64,000 nucleotides of DNA from CAWEDP01 sp963807925 (lineage in GTDB: Bacteria > Acidobacteriota > Vicinamibacteria > Vicinamibacterales > CAVVIG01), in assembly GCA_963807925.1 (NCBI GenBank), contig CAWEDP010000002.1, forward strand, positions 1,612,001 to 1,676,000, written 5' to 3'. Positions 39,284 through 47,344 of this stretch are shown one piece after another. Both the position numbers and the translations under genes were made by a program. The notes under the pieces were generated by a model. That model was not told the origin of the DNA. It worked only from the letters and a program-made list of their open reading frames with translations, and did not search any database. Position 1 is the stretch's first letter, and each line of letters opens with the position of its first letter.

Positions 39284-39873
39284 GACTCGAACGCCGGGCC
39301 CGAACGTCTGTATACCACCACCACCGCGATGGCGACGATGGCGAGAGCCATGAGGCCGGAACGGCCGACCCATCGCTCGAGGGCCTCGAAGCTGTACGCG
39401 AGACTGTAGCCCACCAGTCCGATGGCGAGCGACCAGACAATCGCGCCGCACGCGTTGTACACGAGAAACGAGCGCCACGCGAACCCGCTGGCGCCGGCGA
39501 TCAGGGCGCCAAACACCCGCAGTCCGGTCACGAACCGCGCGAAGAAGATCGCCGCCGCCCCGTATCGGTCGAAGAACCGATCGAACTGGTGCAGCCGGCC
39601 GGCGGTGAGCCCGATCCGTGGGCCGTGCCGCGCGGCGAGCGCGCGTCCGCCGTGCCGGCCGATGAGGAACCCGAAGTTGTCGCCGAGGATCGCACCGGCG
39701 ATGGCCGTGACCACCACCCAGCGGAGCGACAGCCGTCCACCGTGCGCGAGGGCGGCGCCGGCGAGCAGCATCGTCTCTCCCGGGATCGGGATGCCGGTGT
39801 TTTCGAGGAGGACGCCGACGAACACCACGCCGTAGCCGTAGCGGGAGAACAGTTCCACCAGCCAGTCGGGCAC
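39280..39873 (-). CDS. DedA-family membrane protein
   Basis: A 197-aa polytopic inner-membrane protein of the DedA/VTT family (undecaprenyl-phosphate or phospholipid flippase-type). It has an acidic N-terminal motif ENTGIPIPGE, the family FARFVTGLRVFGALIAGASG (F/RxxxxxR) motif, and about five hydrophobic segments. GTG 39873 is supported by GGGGAGG eight bases upstream. It is coupled to the MBL hydrolase downstream. Confidence 0.92.
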   Translation of the reverse strand: MPDWLVELFSRYGYGVVFVGVLLENTGIPIPGETMLLAGAALAHGGRLSLRWVVVTAIAGAILGDNFGFLIGRHGGRALAARHGPRIGLTAGRLHQFDRFFDRYGAAAIFFARFVTGLRVFGALIAGASGFAWRSFLVYNACGAIVWSLAIGLVGYSLAYSFEALERWVGRSGLMALAIVAIAVVVVYRRSGPAFES

Positions 39874-40024
39874 GCACGCCTCCCCGCGGTTACCGATCGT
39901 CGATTGCCGCGAGCCTGCCGGAGCGGCTCGGATTCGGGCACGTCAAGGAACTGGCCGGCGGGATGGCCGGACGGGAAGCGGCGAATGCGACCCTCGATCC
40001 GTGAGCCCCGAGCCGCGGCCGCGG

Positions 40025-40891
40025 TCATTGCGCCGCGCACGGCGTCGGGCGCCACTTCGCGCCGTCCGGCTCCTTTCTGAAGTCGCTGCTGGTGACGAAC
40101 GGCTGATTCAGGTACGTCGGGTCGTCCACGATGGTGGTGACGGTGAACCACCGGTCGCCGTTCGGTTCGTCATGCCGATCGAAGTACTCGGTGAGGACGG
40201 TGTTCTCGCTGTACGGGACGCCGTTCTTCCGCAGATATCCGGCCCGCAACCCGGTCGTGACGACTTTGAGGGATCCCGAGCGCGGCGTCGCGACCGGCGG
40301 CGCGCCGGCGCCCCCGCCGGCGCCACGGTTGCCGCTGCCGGCGATCTCCCACGTCGCCACCGACGAGCCCTGCAGCGTTCTCCGGTCGGCGGCGCCGGCG
40401 GGACGTCGAACGGGAGGCGCTTGAGGGGGCGCCCGGCGGGATCCCGCCGGGCCGAAGCGCAGCAGCCGCGTCTGGGTTCCAGCGTCGGTCTCGATGGCGA
40501 GAATGTTGTCGTCCTGCCAGGCGATGTGCAGGCGGCCGGGCACGCGCATGATCGCCGGCGCGCCGTACGCCTTGCAGGCGTTGCCGTCGCGCACGTCCCT
40601 GACGGGATCCCAGGCATCGGCGACCCGGCGGCCGTCGGCGTTGATCGGGACGCTCGAATAGTCGCCTCTGGCCGGTGTCACCATGCGCCATCGCCAGTCC
40701 TCGGTGACGACCGACACCCACCAGCCGGTGAGGTCGATGGGTGCCTGCGCCCGGGGCGCCGGTGGCGGTTGGTCTGGCGCGCCCCGGCCGCGACCACCTG
40801 CCGGCGTCTGCGCTCCGGCTGCGACACCGGCCATCCCCAAAAGAAAGGCGGTGATCGCGCTGGCGAGGATGCCGATTGTCGATGTGCCCAT
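40025..40891 (-). CDS. Secreted protein, paralogue family member 1
   Basis: A 288-aa exported protein of unknown function. It has a signal peptide (cleavage near AAGAQ), a Gly/Arg/Pro linker (GGRGRGAP), then DLTGWWVSVVTEDWRWRM. Shared blocks with the gene at 44.4-45.4 kb are YSSVPINADGRRVAD, MRVPGRLHIAWQDDN, ETDAGTQTRLL, LRKNGVPYSENTVLTEYF and the end FRKEPDGAKWRPTPC. The fold may be lipocalin-like or beta-rich; this is not proved. It faces a repeat-rich 290-bp region shared with the divergent flavin monooxygenase gene. DedA is upstream on the same strand but 151 bp away. Confidence 0.8.
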   Translation of the reverse strand: MGTSTIGILASAITAFLLGMAGVAAGAQTPAGGRGRGAPDQPPPAPRAQAPIDLTGWWVSVVTEDWRWRMVTPARGDYSSVPINADGRRVADAWDPVRDVRDGNACKAYGAPAIMRVPGRLHIAWQDDNILAIETDAGTQTRLLRFGPAGSRRAPPQAPPVRRPAGAADRRTLQGSSVATWEIAGSGNRGAGGGAGAPPVATPRSGSLKVVTTGLRAGYLRKNGVPYSENTVLTEYFDRHDEPNGDRWFTVTTIVDDPTYLNQPFVTSSDFRKEPDGAKWRPTPCAAQ

Positions 40892-40899
40892 GACAACGG

Positions 40900-41049
40900 A
40901 TCCGGCTGAAGCCGGGCTGAAGTCCGGCTGAAGCCGGACACTACCAATGATCCGTGACTACCGATGATCCCGTGCCCGACGATTGTTCGGTCGTAGCGTC
41001 CGGCTTCAGCCGGACTCTCACCAGTCGTAGCGTCCGGCTTCAGCCGGAC
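40900..41049. repeat. Further copies of the palindromic dispersed repeat
   Basis: Three exact 18-bp cores are present: 40922-40939 (reverse orientation), 40998-41015 and 41032-41049 (forward). A degenerate copy lies at 40900-40917. Forward copies have the same tcgtagc lead as those at 16 kb. They occupy the divergent intergenic space between the secreted-protein gene and the flavin monooxygenase gene; the degenerate copy begins nine bases upstream of the secreted-protein start codon (40889-40891). Mixed orientation suggests a BIME-like cluster. Confidence 0.85.
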
Positions 41050-41147
41050 CGACCGATCCGACCCTTCAATCGGGCGCGATCGACGGCTTCCGCGGCTTCA
41101 TTATAGGTCGCGGCAGGCCCGCGCTCGTCGCGGTCCTTCACCAAAGG

Positions 41148-41153
41148 TAGAAT
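41148..41153 (+). promoter_or_regulatory. Candidate -10 box upstream of the flavin monooxygenase
   Basis: TAGAAT within aaaggtagaatgg. Transcription would start near 41160, giving a leader of about 22 bases that carries the GGAGA ribosome site of ATG 41182. The box overlaps the earlier in-frame ATG 41152, which argues against that start. No clear -35 is seen. Confidence 0.4.
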
Positions 41154-41181
41154 GGCGCGCCACGCCCTTGGAGACCACCTC

Positions 41182-42756
41182 ATGACGCCAGACACCGCCG
41201 TGCCGGACTCACAGACGCGCGTCCGCCCGATGACCGGGGCCGAATACCTCGAAAGCGTGCGGGACGGCCGGGAGATCTGGATCTACGGCGAACGCGTCAA
41301 GGACGTCACGACGCATCCGGCGTTTCGCAACACGGTGCGCATGATCGCGCGGCTGTACGACGCGCTCCACGATCCCGCCGAGCAGCCGACGCTCACGATC
41401 GAGACCGACACCGGCGGCGGGACGTTCACGCACCGGTTCTACCGGGCGACCCGGACGGCCGAGGAGCTCGTTGCGGCGCGTGACGCCATCGCGGGGTGGG
41501 CGCGCCTCACCTACGGGTGGATCGGTCGCAGCCCCGACTACAAGGCAGCCTTTCTCGCCACGCTGGGCGCGAACGCGGACTACTACGCGCCCTTCGACGA
41601 CAACGCCCGTCGCTGGTACAAGAGCTGCCAGGAGCACGTCTCCTTCGTCAACCACGCCATCGTCAATCCGCCGGTGGATCGCGACAAGCCGCTCGACGAG
41701 GTGAAAGACGTGTACATGCACGTCGACCGGGAGACCGACGCGGGCCTGATCGTCAGCGGCGCCAAAGTGGTCGCCACCACCTCCAGCCTGACGCACTACA
41801 ACTTCATCGCCAACAACGGCGCCCTGCCGATCAAGACCAGGCCCTTCGCGTTCGTCTGCATGGTGCCGACCGACGCGCCGGGCGTCAAGCTGCTGTGCCG
41901 CCCGTCGTACGAGATGACGGCCGCGACCGTCGGTACCCCCTTCGACTATCCCCTGTCGAGCCGGATGGACGAGAACGACTCGATTCTCGTGTTCCAGAAG
42001 GTGTTCGTGCCGTGGGAAAACGTGTTCGCGTACGGCGACATCGACAAGGTTAACAACTTCTTCCCGCGATCGGGGTTTCTGCCGCGGTTCATGTTCCAGG
42101 GGTGCACGCGGCTGGCCGTAAAGCTGGATTTTCTCGCCGGCCTGCTGCTGAAAGCGGTCGAGGCGACCGGCGTGAAGGACTTTCGCGGCGTCCAGGCGCA
42201 GGTCGGCGAAGTGCTCGCGTGGCGCAACTGCTTCTGGGGCCTGACCGACGCGATGGCGCGCACCACCATTCCGTGGACCGAGGGCTACGTGCTGCCAAAC
42301 CTGGAGTACGGGCTCGCGTACCGCGTCATGGCCAGCATCGCCTACCCGAAAATCAAGGAGATCATCGAGAACACCCTCGCCAGCGCCCTCATCTACCTGC
42401 CCTCGAGCGCCCTCGACTTCAAGGTGCCCGAGCTCAGGCCGCTGCTCGATCAGTTCGTGCGCGGCTCGAACGGCTACACGGCCGAGAGCCGCGTCAAGCT
42501 GATGAAGCTGATGTGGGACGCCATCGGCAGCGAGTTCGGCGGCCGGCACGAGCTGTACGAGCGCAACTACTTCGGCAACCACGAGAGCATCCGGTTCGAG
42601 ACGCTCCTGGTCGCCGACGTGACCGGCGCCTCGGCGCGGTACAAGGGCTTTGCCGAGCGGTGCATGGCCGAGTACGACCTGAACGGCTGGACCGCGCCCG
42701 ATCTGGTGTCGAACACCGATGTCAGCGCGCTTCTGAAGAAGGACGGCGCGCTGTGA
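41182..42756 (+). CDS. HpaB-type flavin-dependent monooxygenase, oxygenase component
   Basis: A 524-aa homologue of 4-hydroxyphenylacetate 3-monooxygenase (HpaB family), which uses reduced FAD and oxygen to ortho-hydroxylate phenols. The start fits the family (VRPMTGAEYLESVRDGREIWIYGERV). FAD/substrate segments are YYAPFDDNARRWYKSCQE, VSGAKVVATTSSLTHYNF, SRMDENDSILVF and VPWENVF. ATG 41182 is chosen over ATG 41152 because of a GGAG box eight bases upstream and a promoter-like box overlapping 41152. It is followed by a coupled flavin reductase (GTGA overlap), making a two-component monooxygenase. The phenolic substrate is not evident; related enzymes act on other aromatics. Confidence 0.92.
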   Translation: MTPDTAVPDSQTRVRPMTGAEYLESVRDGREIWIYGERVKDVTTHPAFRNTVRMIARLYDALHDPAEQPTLTIETDTGGGTFTHRFYRATRTAEELVAARDAIAGWARLTYGWIGRSPDYKAAFLATLGANADYYAPFDDNARRWYKSCQEHVSFVNHAIVNPPVDRDKPLDEVKDVYMHVDRETDAGLIVSGAKVVATTSSLTHYNFIANNGALPIKTRPFAFVCMVPTDAPGVKLLCRPSYEMTAATVGTPFDYPLSSRMDENDSILVFQKVFVPWENVFAYGDIDKVNNFFPRSGFLPRFMFQGCTRLAVKLDFLAGLLLKAVEATGVKDFRGVQAQVGEVLAWRNCFWGLTDAMARTTIPWTEGYVLPNLEYGLAYRVMASIAYPKIKEIIENTLASALIYLPSSALDFKVPELRPLLDQFVRGSNGYTAESRVKLMKLMWDAIGSEFGGRHELYERNYFGNHESIRFETLLVADVTGASARYKGFAERCMAEYDLNGWTAPDLVSNTDVSALLKKDGAL

Positions 42757-43247
42757 GCGTCGAGGCGCGGGCGTTCCGCCAGACGGTCGCCCAGTTCGCC
42801 ACCGGCGTGACCGTGATCGCCACCGAAGTGGACGGCGCCATCCGCGCCATGACCGCGAACTCGTTCACCTCGCTCTCGCTCGATCCGCCGCTCGTCCTCT
42901 TCTGCGTCGGCAAGCAGACCAAGATGGGCCAGTGCATCGACGCGGCGACCGGCTTCTCGGTGAACATCCTGCAGCAGGATCAGCAGGATCTGTCCACCTA
43001 CTTCGCCGGCGGCTGGAGAGACGACACGCCCCCGCCCTTCGCCTTCGGCGCCTGGCAGGGCGGGCCGCTGCTCGAAGGATCCACCGCCGCGCTCGGCTGC
43101 TCGATGTACGCCATCCACGAGGGCGGCGACCACTGGATTGTCGTCGGCGAGGTGCTGGCGCTCTACCGCGACGAGAGCGCCGGCGCGCCCCTGGTCTTCT
43201 GCGGCGGCCGCTACGGCGCGATTGCCCCGGGCGCCGAACTGCCGTAG
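42753..43247 (+). CDS. Flavin reductase (HpaC-like)
   Basis: A 164-aa FMN-binding split-barrel flavin reductase. The family opening is FRQTVAQFATGVTVIATEVDG, then RAMTANSFTSLSLDPPLVLFCV, GFSVNILQQDQQDLSTYFAG and the C-terminal GRYGAI. GTG 42753 overlaps the oxygenase stop (GTGA). It would supply reduced flavin from NAD(P)H to the oxygenase. It ends 13 bases before a convergent gene. Confidence 0.93.
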   Translation: MSVEARAFRQTVAQFATGVTVIATEVDGAIRAMTANSFTSLSLDPPLVLFCVGKQTKMGQCIDAATGFSVNILQQDQQDLSTYFAGGWRDDTPPPFAFGAWQGGPLLEGSTAALGCSMYAIHEGGDHWIVVGEVLALYRDESAGAPLVFCGGRYGAIAPGAELP

Positions 43248-43260
43248 GGCCGGACCAGCG

Positions 43261-44337
43261 CTACGTGGGCTGACGCTCGGGGCCGACCGCCTCGCGCTGC
43301 AGCGGCCAGAACCGCAGGAACTCGGCGTAGTAGATCAGCAGCGGAAACGTGACGCTCAGCAGTGCCGAGGCCAGCCAGATCTCGAACTCGTAGGCCGGTG
43401 GGCCGGCTTTGACCTCCCCGGTCACGATCGGCGCGAACGCGCCGTACATCGCCGACAACAGCTCGCCGATCACGACGACCGCCAGGACGTTCAGCAGGCC
43501 TCTGACCGGCTGCCCGTAGCGGGCGAACAGCGATCCCTTCAACATGTTGAGGACCACGATCGTGCCGAAGATGAACGGCACCGGCACGCGGACCATGAAC
43601 TGCACCACGTCCATCCCGAGGGCCACGACGCCGATGGAGAACGCGACCGCGCCAATGAGCATCGCACACGCGGTCCACACGAGCCCGAGGATCGGCTGAC
43701 GCATCACCGCCGGAAACCTTGTCAGCGGCCACAGGTCGAAGCTCACCATCAGGAACATGCCCGCCAGGCACGACAGATAGAACACGAGCGCGTTCCACGC
43801 CATGAACAGGCCATGCGGGTCCTGGGCGGCCACATACACCGGCGCGCCCTGCATGAAGCCGTAGTCGAAGAAGAGCCGGAAGAGCGCGTAGTTGACCAGA
43901 TAGACCACCAGCAGCATCACCAGTCCGGCCGCGACCGGATTCCGGATCAGCCCCGTGAACGGCCACCCGCCCCAGATAATCGCCGCCCAGAACGTGATCA
44001 CGACCGACACGATCGCGCACATCGCGAGCATCGGCGTCGGCGGGCTGATGCCTCCGCCGACCAGCGCGTGCATCGCCGCCGCCACCACCACGCCCACGAC
44101 GAGTGTCGTCGCCACGAGCGCCAGCCCTTTGGCCGGCTGCCCGAGGCGCGCGACGAACGGCGGGTTGCCGCCCCAGGTGACCGCCGCGACGATTTGTATC
44201 GGGATGACCGACAGCAGGAAGTACGAGACCCATCCCGTGAAGACCGGCAGGGTGAACAGCGAGAGGAACGCGAGCGCGGCGACGATGAGGAGAGCGGTCG
44301 CCACGAGCCCCGCGAGCGGTTGCTTCATCCCCGACAT
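43261..44337 (-). CDS. Polytopic membrane protein with internal repeats
   Basis: A 358-aa protein with about nine TM helices and no recognised family. Four segments share a motif of an aromatic/Arg turn followed by (Q/N)PxxxGL and a TM helix: RLGQPAKGLALVATTLVVG, LIRNPVAAGLVMLLVVYL, VMRQPILGLVWTACAMLIG and RYGQPVRGLLNVLAVVVIG. This implies internal duplication of a TM-hairpin unit. GGAGG precedes ATG 44337. It lies 41 bases after the secreted-protein gene at 44.4 kb and is the last member of that operon. No catalytic or transport signature was found. Confidence 0.78.
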   Translation of the reverse strand: MSGMKQPLAGLVATALLIVAALAFLSLFTLPVFTGWVSYFLLSVIPIQIVAAVTWGGNPPFVARLGQPAKGLALVATTLVVGVVVAAAMHALVGGGISPPTPMLAMCAIVSVVITFWAAIIWGGWPFTGLIRNPVAAGLVMLLVVYLVNYALFRLFFDYGFMQGAPVYVAAQDPHGLFMAWNALVFYLSCLAGMFLMVSFDLWPLTRFPAVMRQPILGLVWTACAMLIGAVAFSIGVVALGMDVVQFMVRVPVPFIFGTIVVLNMLKGSLFARYGQPVRGLLNVLAVVVIGELLSAMYGAFAPIVTGEVKAGPPAYEFEIWLASALLSVTFPLLIYYAEFLRFWPLQREAVGPERQPT

Positions 44338-44378
44338 GGAGGCCTCCCGATATCCGGACGTGTCGGGCCGGGCTCAGG

Positions 44379-45371
44379 TTACGGCCGGCAGGTCGTCGGC
44401 TTCCACTTGGAGCCGTCGGGCTCCCGCTTGAAGTTCGTGCTCGTGATGAAGGACTGGTTCAGGTACACCGGATCCTCGACGACGGTGGACACGGTGAACC
44501 ACTCGTCGGCGCCGTCGGCAAAGCGGATGAAGTTCTCGGTCATCGCCGTGCGGTCGCTGTACGGCACGCCGTTCTTGCGCAGCCATGCGGCTTTGAGCTG
44601 GTTGGTGACCACGCGAAGGACGCCCCAGCGCTCGGCGCCGGGGGCACCCGCTCCGCGTCCGCCACGGCCGCCCGCGCCCGCATTTCCCCGCGCTGCCGCG
44701 CCCGGCGCCCCGCCAGCAGGGGGCGCCGCCGCAGGTCCCGCAGGCGCCGCGCCGGCCCGGCCGGCCGCAGCCGGCGCAGCCCCAGGCGCCGGCGCCGCGA
44801 CGTTGCCCGCGAATCCGCCGAATCCGCCGAACGGCCCGCCGGGCGCGCCGCCGACCCACTGCGCGGAGGAATACCCCTGCAGCGTCGCGGCCTGCGGCGC
44901 CCCGGCGCCGGCGGCCGCGCCGAAATGGAGGAGACGCGTCTGCGTGCCGGCGTCGGTTTCGATCTTCAGCGTGTTGTCGTCCTGCCAGGTGATGTGCAGA
45001 CGACCCGGGATCCGCATCAGCCCCGCCGCGCCGTACGCGTCGCACTGGCCGTCCTTCGACGGATCCCACGTGTCCGCCACGCGGCGCCCTTCGGCGCTGA
45101 GCGGCACGCTGGCGTAATCGCCCTTGGCCGGCGTCACCATGCGGAATCGCCAGTCCTCCGTCACGATCGACACCCACCAGCCGGTGAGGTCGACCGGGGC
45201 CGCCGTGCGCGCGGGCTGCGGCGGGCCCTGCCCCCGTCCGCCGCCGCGCTGCGCCGCGACCGAACCGGCCAGCACGATCACGAGGGCGACGGTCGCCGCC
45301 GCGCCCGTCGGCCAGGATCCGCCACCGGCGCCCGAGCACGGCGCTCGCCGAGTCCGTGTGTGGTTGGTCAT
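44379..45371 (-). CDS. Secreted protein, paralogue family member 2
   Basis: A 330-aa exported protein. It has a signal peptide (hydrophobic VALVIVLAGSVAAQ near residue 25-40), a Gly/Arg/Pro linker and DLTGWWVSIVTEDWRFRM, then the same blocks as the 40.0-kb paralogue (YASVPLSAEGRRVAD, MRIPGRLHITWQDDN, ETDAGTQTRLLHFG, LRKNGVPYSDRTAMTENF, FKREPDGSKWKPTTC). An Ala/Pro/Gly-rich insertion of about 90 residues with GGRGGRG separates the two halves. ATG 45371 overlaps the MBL-protein stop by one base (TGATG). Confidence 0.8.
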   Translation of the reverse strand: MTNHTRTRRAPCSGAGGGSWPTGAAATVALVIVLAGSVAAQRGGGRGQGPPQPARTAAPVDLTGWWVSIVTEDWRFRMVTPAKGDYASVPLSAEGRRVADTWDPSKDGQCDAYGAAGLMRIPGRLHITWQDDNTLKIETDAGTQTRLLHFGAAAGAGAPQAATLQGYSSAQWVGGAPGGPFGGFGGFAGNVAAPAPGAAPAAAGRAGAAPAGPAAAPPAGGAPGAAARGNAGAGGRGGRGAGAPGAERWGVLRVVTNQLKAAWLRKNGVPYSDRTAMTENFIRFADGADEWFTVSTVVEDPVYLNQSFITSTNFKREPDGSKWKPTTCRP

Positions 45372-46327
45372 CACTTCTTCTTGGAGAGATCCTTGTAAAT
45401 CTGATCGATGAACATGTCGGTCGTCCAGGGCCCCGAGGATCGGCCGTAGCGGGCGTCGAAGTCGAGCGTCGGCTTTGCCGCCTTGATCTCGTCGAGCGTG
45501 CGCCCCTTGCCGATCATGTACTGGACGCGGTCCCGGATGATGGTGAGCATGTCGCGGTACTCGATCGCGTCCTGCTGATCGCACAGCCGCCCGTGGCCCG
45601 GGACGATCATCGTGCCGCCTTCCTGAACCTTCCGATCCGGGATCGCGAGGTCGACGATCCTGTTCATCGCCGCCACGATCCCGTTGATGCTCCCGCCCCT
45701 CTGCGCGTCGATGACCGGGTACATCGTCGTGTCGAAGAGATCGCCGGTCGCGATGACGTCGGAGCGCCGGAAGAACACGATCACGTCGCCGTCGGTGCCG
45801 GCCGCCGGCTGATGCAGGACCTGGATGCCCTCCGAGTTGAAGAAGATCTCGGTGTCGTCGCCGAAGAAGGTCTCCGTCGGCCACGCCGCCGGCGGGATGG
45901 CCTTGTTGTCGATCATCCGATTGGACACCGTCTCGTGCGCGAGGATGGTCGTCTTGCCGTCGACGTTGCCGCCGAGCCCCGCCTGGACCGGATTCCGGTT
46001 GGGTCGCGTCGGCCCGAGCCTCGCCAGCGTCGCGTTGCCGCCAATCCGATCGTCGCGCACGCTGGTGTTGATGATGTAGTGAATCGGCTTGGGCGAGATC
46101 GTGCGGATGGCGGCGAACAACTGGTCGGCCGCCGCCCCGCTCTGCGTGTCGACGACGAGCACCCCCCCGTCGCCGGCCTGGACGACGGTGTTTCCCGCCG
46201 GGCCGGCGAGCATGTAGACGTCGCCCTGCACGTGCAGGACCTGGATGTCCTGCGCGAGCGCCGGCGGCGCGCCGGCCGCCGCGAGCGCGAGCGCGAGGGC
46301 CGCAATCGTCGTGAGTGTCCTCGTCAT
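45371..46327 (-). CDS. Exported MBL-fold protein with lost metal ligands
   Basis: A 318-aa protein with a signal peptide (cleavage near PALAQD) and the full metallo-beta-lactamase fold outline: DIQVLHVQGDVYMLAG, VLVVDTQ, YIINTSVRDDRIGGN, ATGDLF, VPGHGRLCD. In active relatives the third block is NTHxHxDHxGGN. Here the positions read Ser89, Arg91, Asp93 and Arg94, so three of the four first-site ligands are gone. The later HTDGD-type block reads AAGTDGD, losing another His. Asp in GDLF and His in PGHG remain. A zinc hydrolase function is therefore doubtful. It lies between two paralogous secreted proteins, directly adjacent to both. Confidence 0.85.
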   Translation of the reverse strand: MTRTLTTIAALALALAAAGAPPALAQDIQVLHVQGDVYMLAGPAGNTVVQAGDGGVLVVDTQSGAAADQLFAAIRTISPKPIHYIINTSVRDDRIGGNATLARLGPTRPNRNPVQAGLGGNVDGKTTILAHETVSNRMIDNKAIPPAAWPTETFFGDDTEIFFNSEGIQVLHQPAAGTDGDVIVFFRRSDVIATGDLFDTTMYPVIDAQRGGSINGIVAAMNRIVDLAIPDRKVQEGGTMIVPGHGRLCDQQDAIEYRDMLTIIRDRVQYMIGKGRTLDEIKAAKPTLDFDARYGRSSGPWTTDMFIDQIYKDLSKKK

Positions 46328-47206
46328 CTACTTCGCCTGCTTCAACTTGTCCATGAACTCGGGATACATCGTCTCGGCGCCGCCGTTGGTCGCGATGGGC
46401 GGCAGGTGATACCGGTCCTGGAACTCCTTCGGGAACGTGTTCTCGCCCAGTTGGTACGCCGGCACGACGCCCTTCGACCGGACGACCTCGACGACCGGGT
46501 GACACTCGTACAGCCAGTTCTGCGGCGGCAGACTGCGACCTGCGAGCACGAAATCCTCGCTCTTCACCAGCGGCTCGGTGAGATAGATCGGGTCGTGCGT
46601 GATGCTGATGCGCGTCAGGACGTCGCCGTTGCGGGCGAAGTACTCGGTGAGGGTCGCCTGGTCGCTCATCGGGAGCCCATTGCGCCGGATCCATCCCTGC
46701 TTGATGTGCGTCGTCTCGACCATCAGCATGTCGCCGATGTACTTGCCGGTCGAAAAGCCCTTCCAGGTGTGCGCCGCGATCGCGGGCGGGTGCGGCCGCC
46801 CGTCCATGTAGATCGTGCGGGTCTGATCGTAGGTGCTGATGTGGTGCTTGATCGCGATGAGCTCCTGCGTTTCGGGATCCCGATCCTCCCAGATGCGCAG
46901 GTTGAGCGGCCCGCGGTAGATGTAGGGCGACACGTGCACGCGGCACTGCTCTTCGGGCAGCGTGATGCGCGAGGGATCCCAGCTGGTGGCGAACTGGCGC
47001 GCGGCCGCGTTGATCGGCAGGCCGAGGTAATCGCCGAGCTCGGGGCCGGGAATCCGCTCCGGCTGATCCTCCTGGTAGCGCGCGCCCCACGTGCCGGTGA
47101 AGTCGGCCTGGGCGAACACCGGCGAGCTGAACACGATCGAGCCGGCCAACGCCGCCGCCGCCACGCTGGCTGGCCGGCCGAAGAGGCGCGAAATTCGGTC
47201 CTTCAT
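46328..47206 (-). CDS. Secreted protein, distant paralogue family member 3
   Basis: A 292-aa exported protein. The signal peptide is cleaved near SSPVFAQ and followed by DFTGTWGARYQED. The C-terminal half matches the two paralogues in pattern: WIRRNGLPMSDQATLTEYF, LTRISITHDPIYLTEPLVKSEDF. The N-terminal half differs (YLGLPINAAARQFATSWDP, CRVHVSPYIYRG). It is first of the four-gene operon; its TAG stop is directly next to the ATG of the MBL-fold gene. Start ATG 47206 is preferred because it gives the signal peptide; the frame upstream does not. Function unknown. Confidence 0.8.
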   Translation of the reverse strand: MKDRISRLFGRPASVAAAALAGSIVFSSPVFAQADFTGTWGARYQEDQPERIPGPELGDYLGLPINAAARQFATSWDPSRITLPEEQCRVHVSPYIYRGPLNLRIWEDRDPETQELIAIKHHISTYDQTRTIYMDGRPHPPAIAAHTWKGFSTGKYIGDMLMVETTHIKQGWIRRNGLPMSDQATLTEYFARNGDVLTRISITHDPIYLTEPLVKSEDFVLAGRSLPPQNWLYECHPVVEVVRSKGVVPAYQLGENTFPKEFQDRYHLPPIATNGGAETMYPEFMDKLKQAK

Positions 47207-47344
47207 ACTCCCCCCAACGGCTCGATCACCAGGTCCACGGCCGCCCGGACGCGAGCGGAGTTCGACCATCCGGTTCGCATGCCGGTCGTACGCAAGATAC
47301 GCCGGTCCCGCCCGAATCATTACATGAGGTGCCATTGCAGGCGC

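Noticed and set aside
41152..41181. ATG 41152 as the start of the flavin monooxygenase.
   Set aside because: It overlaps a TAGAAT box, has no ribosome site, and adds residues not typical for the family; ATG 41182 has a GGAG box.
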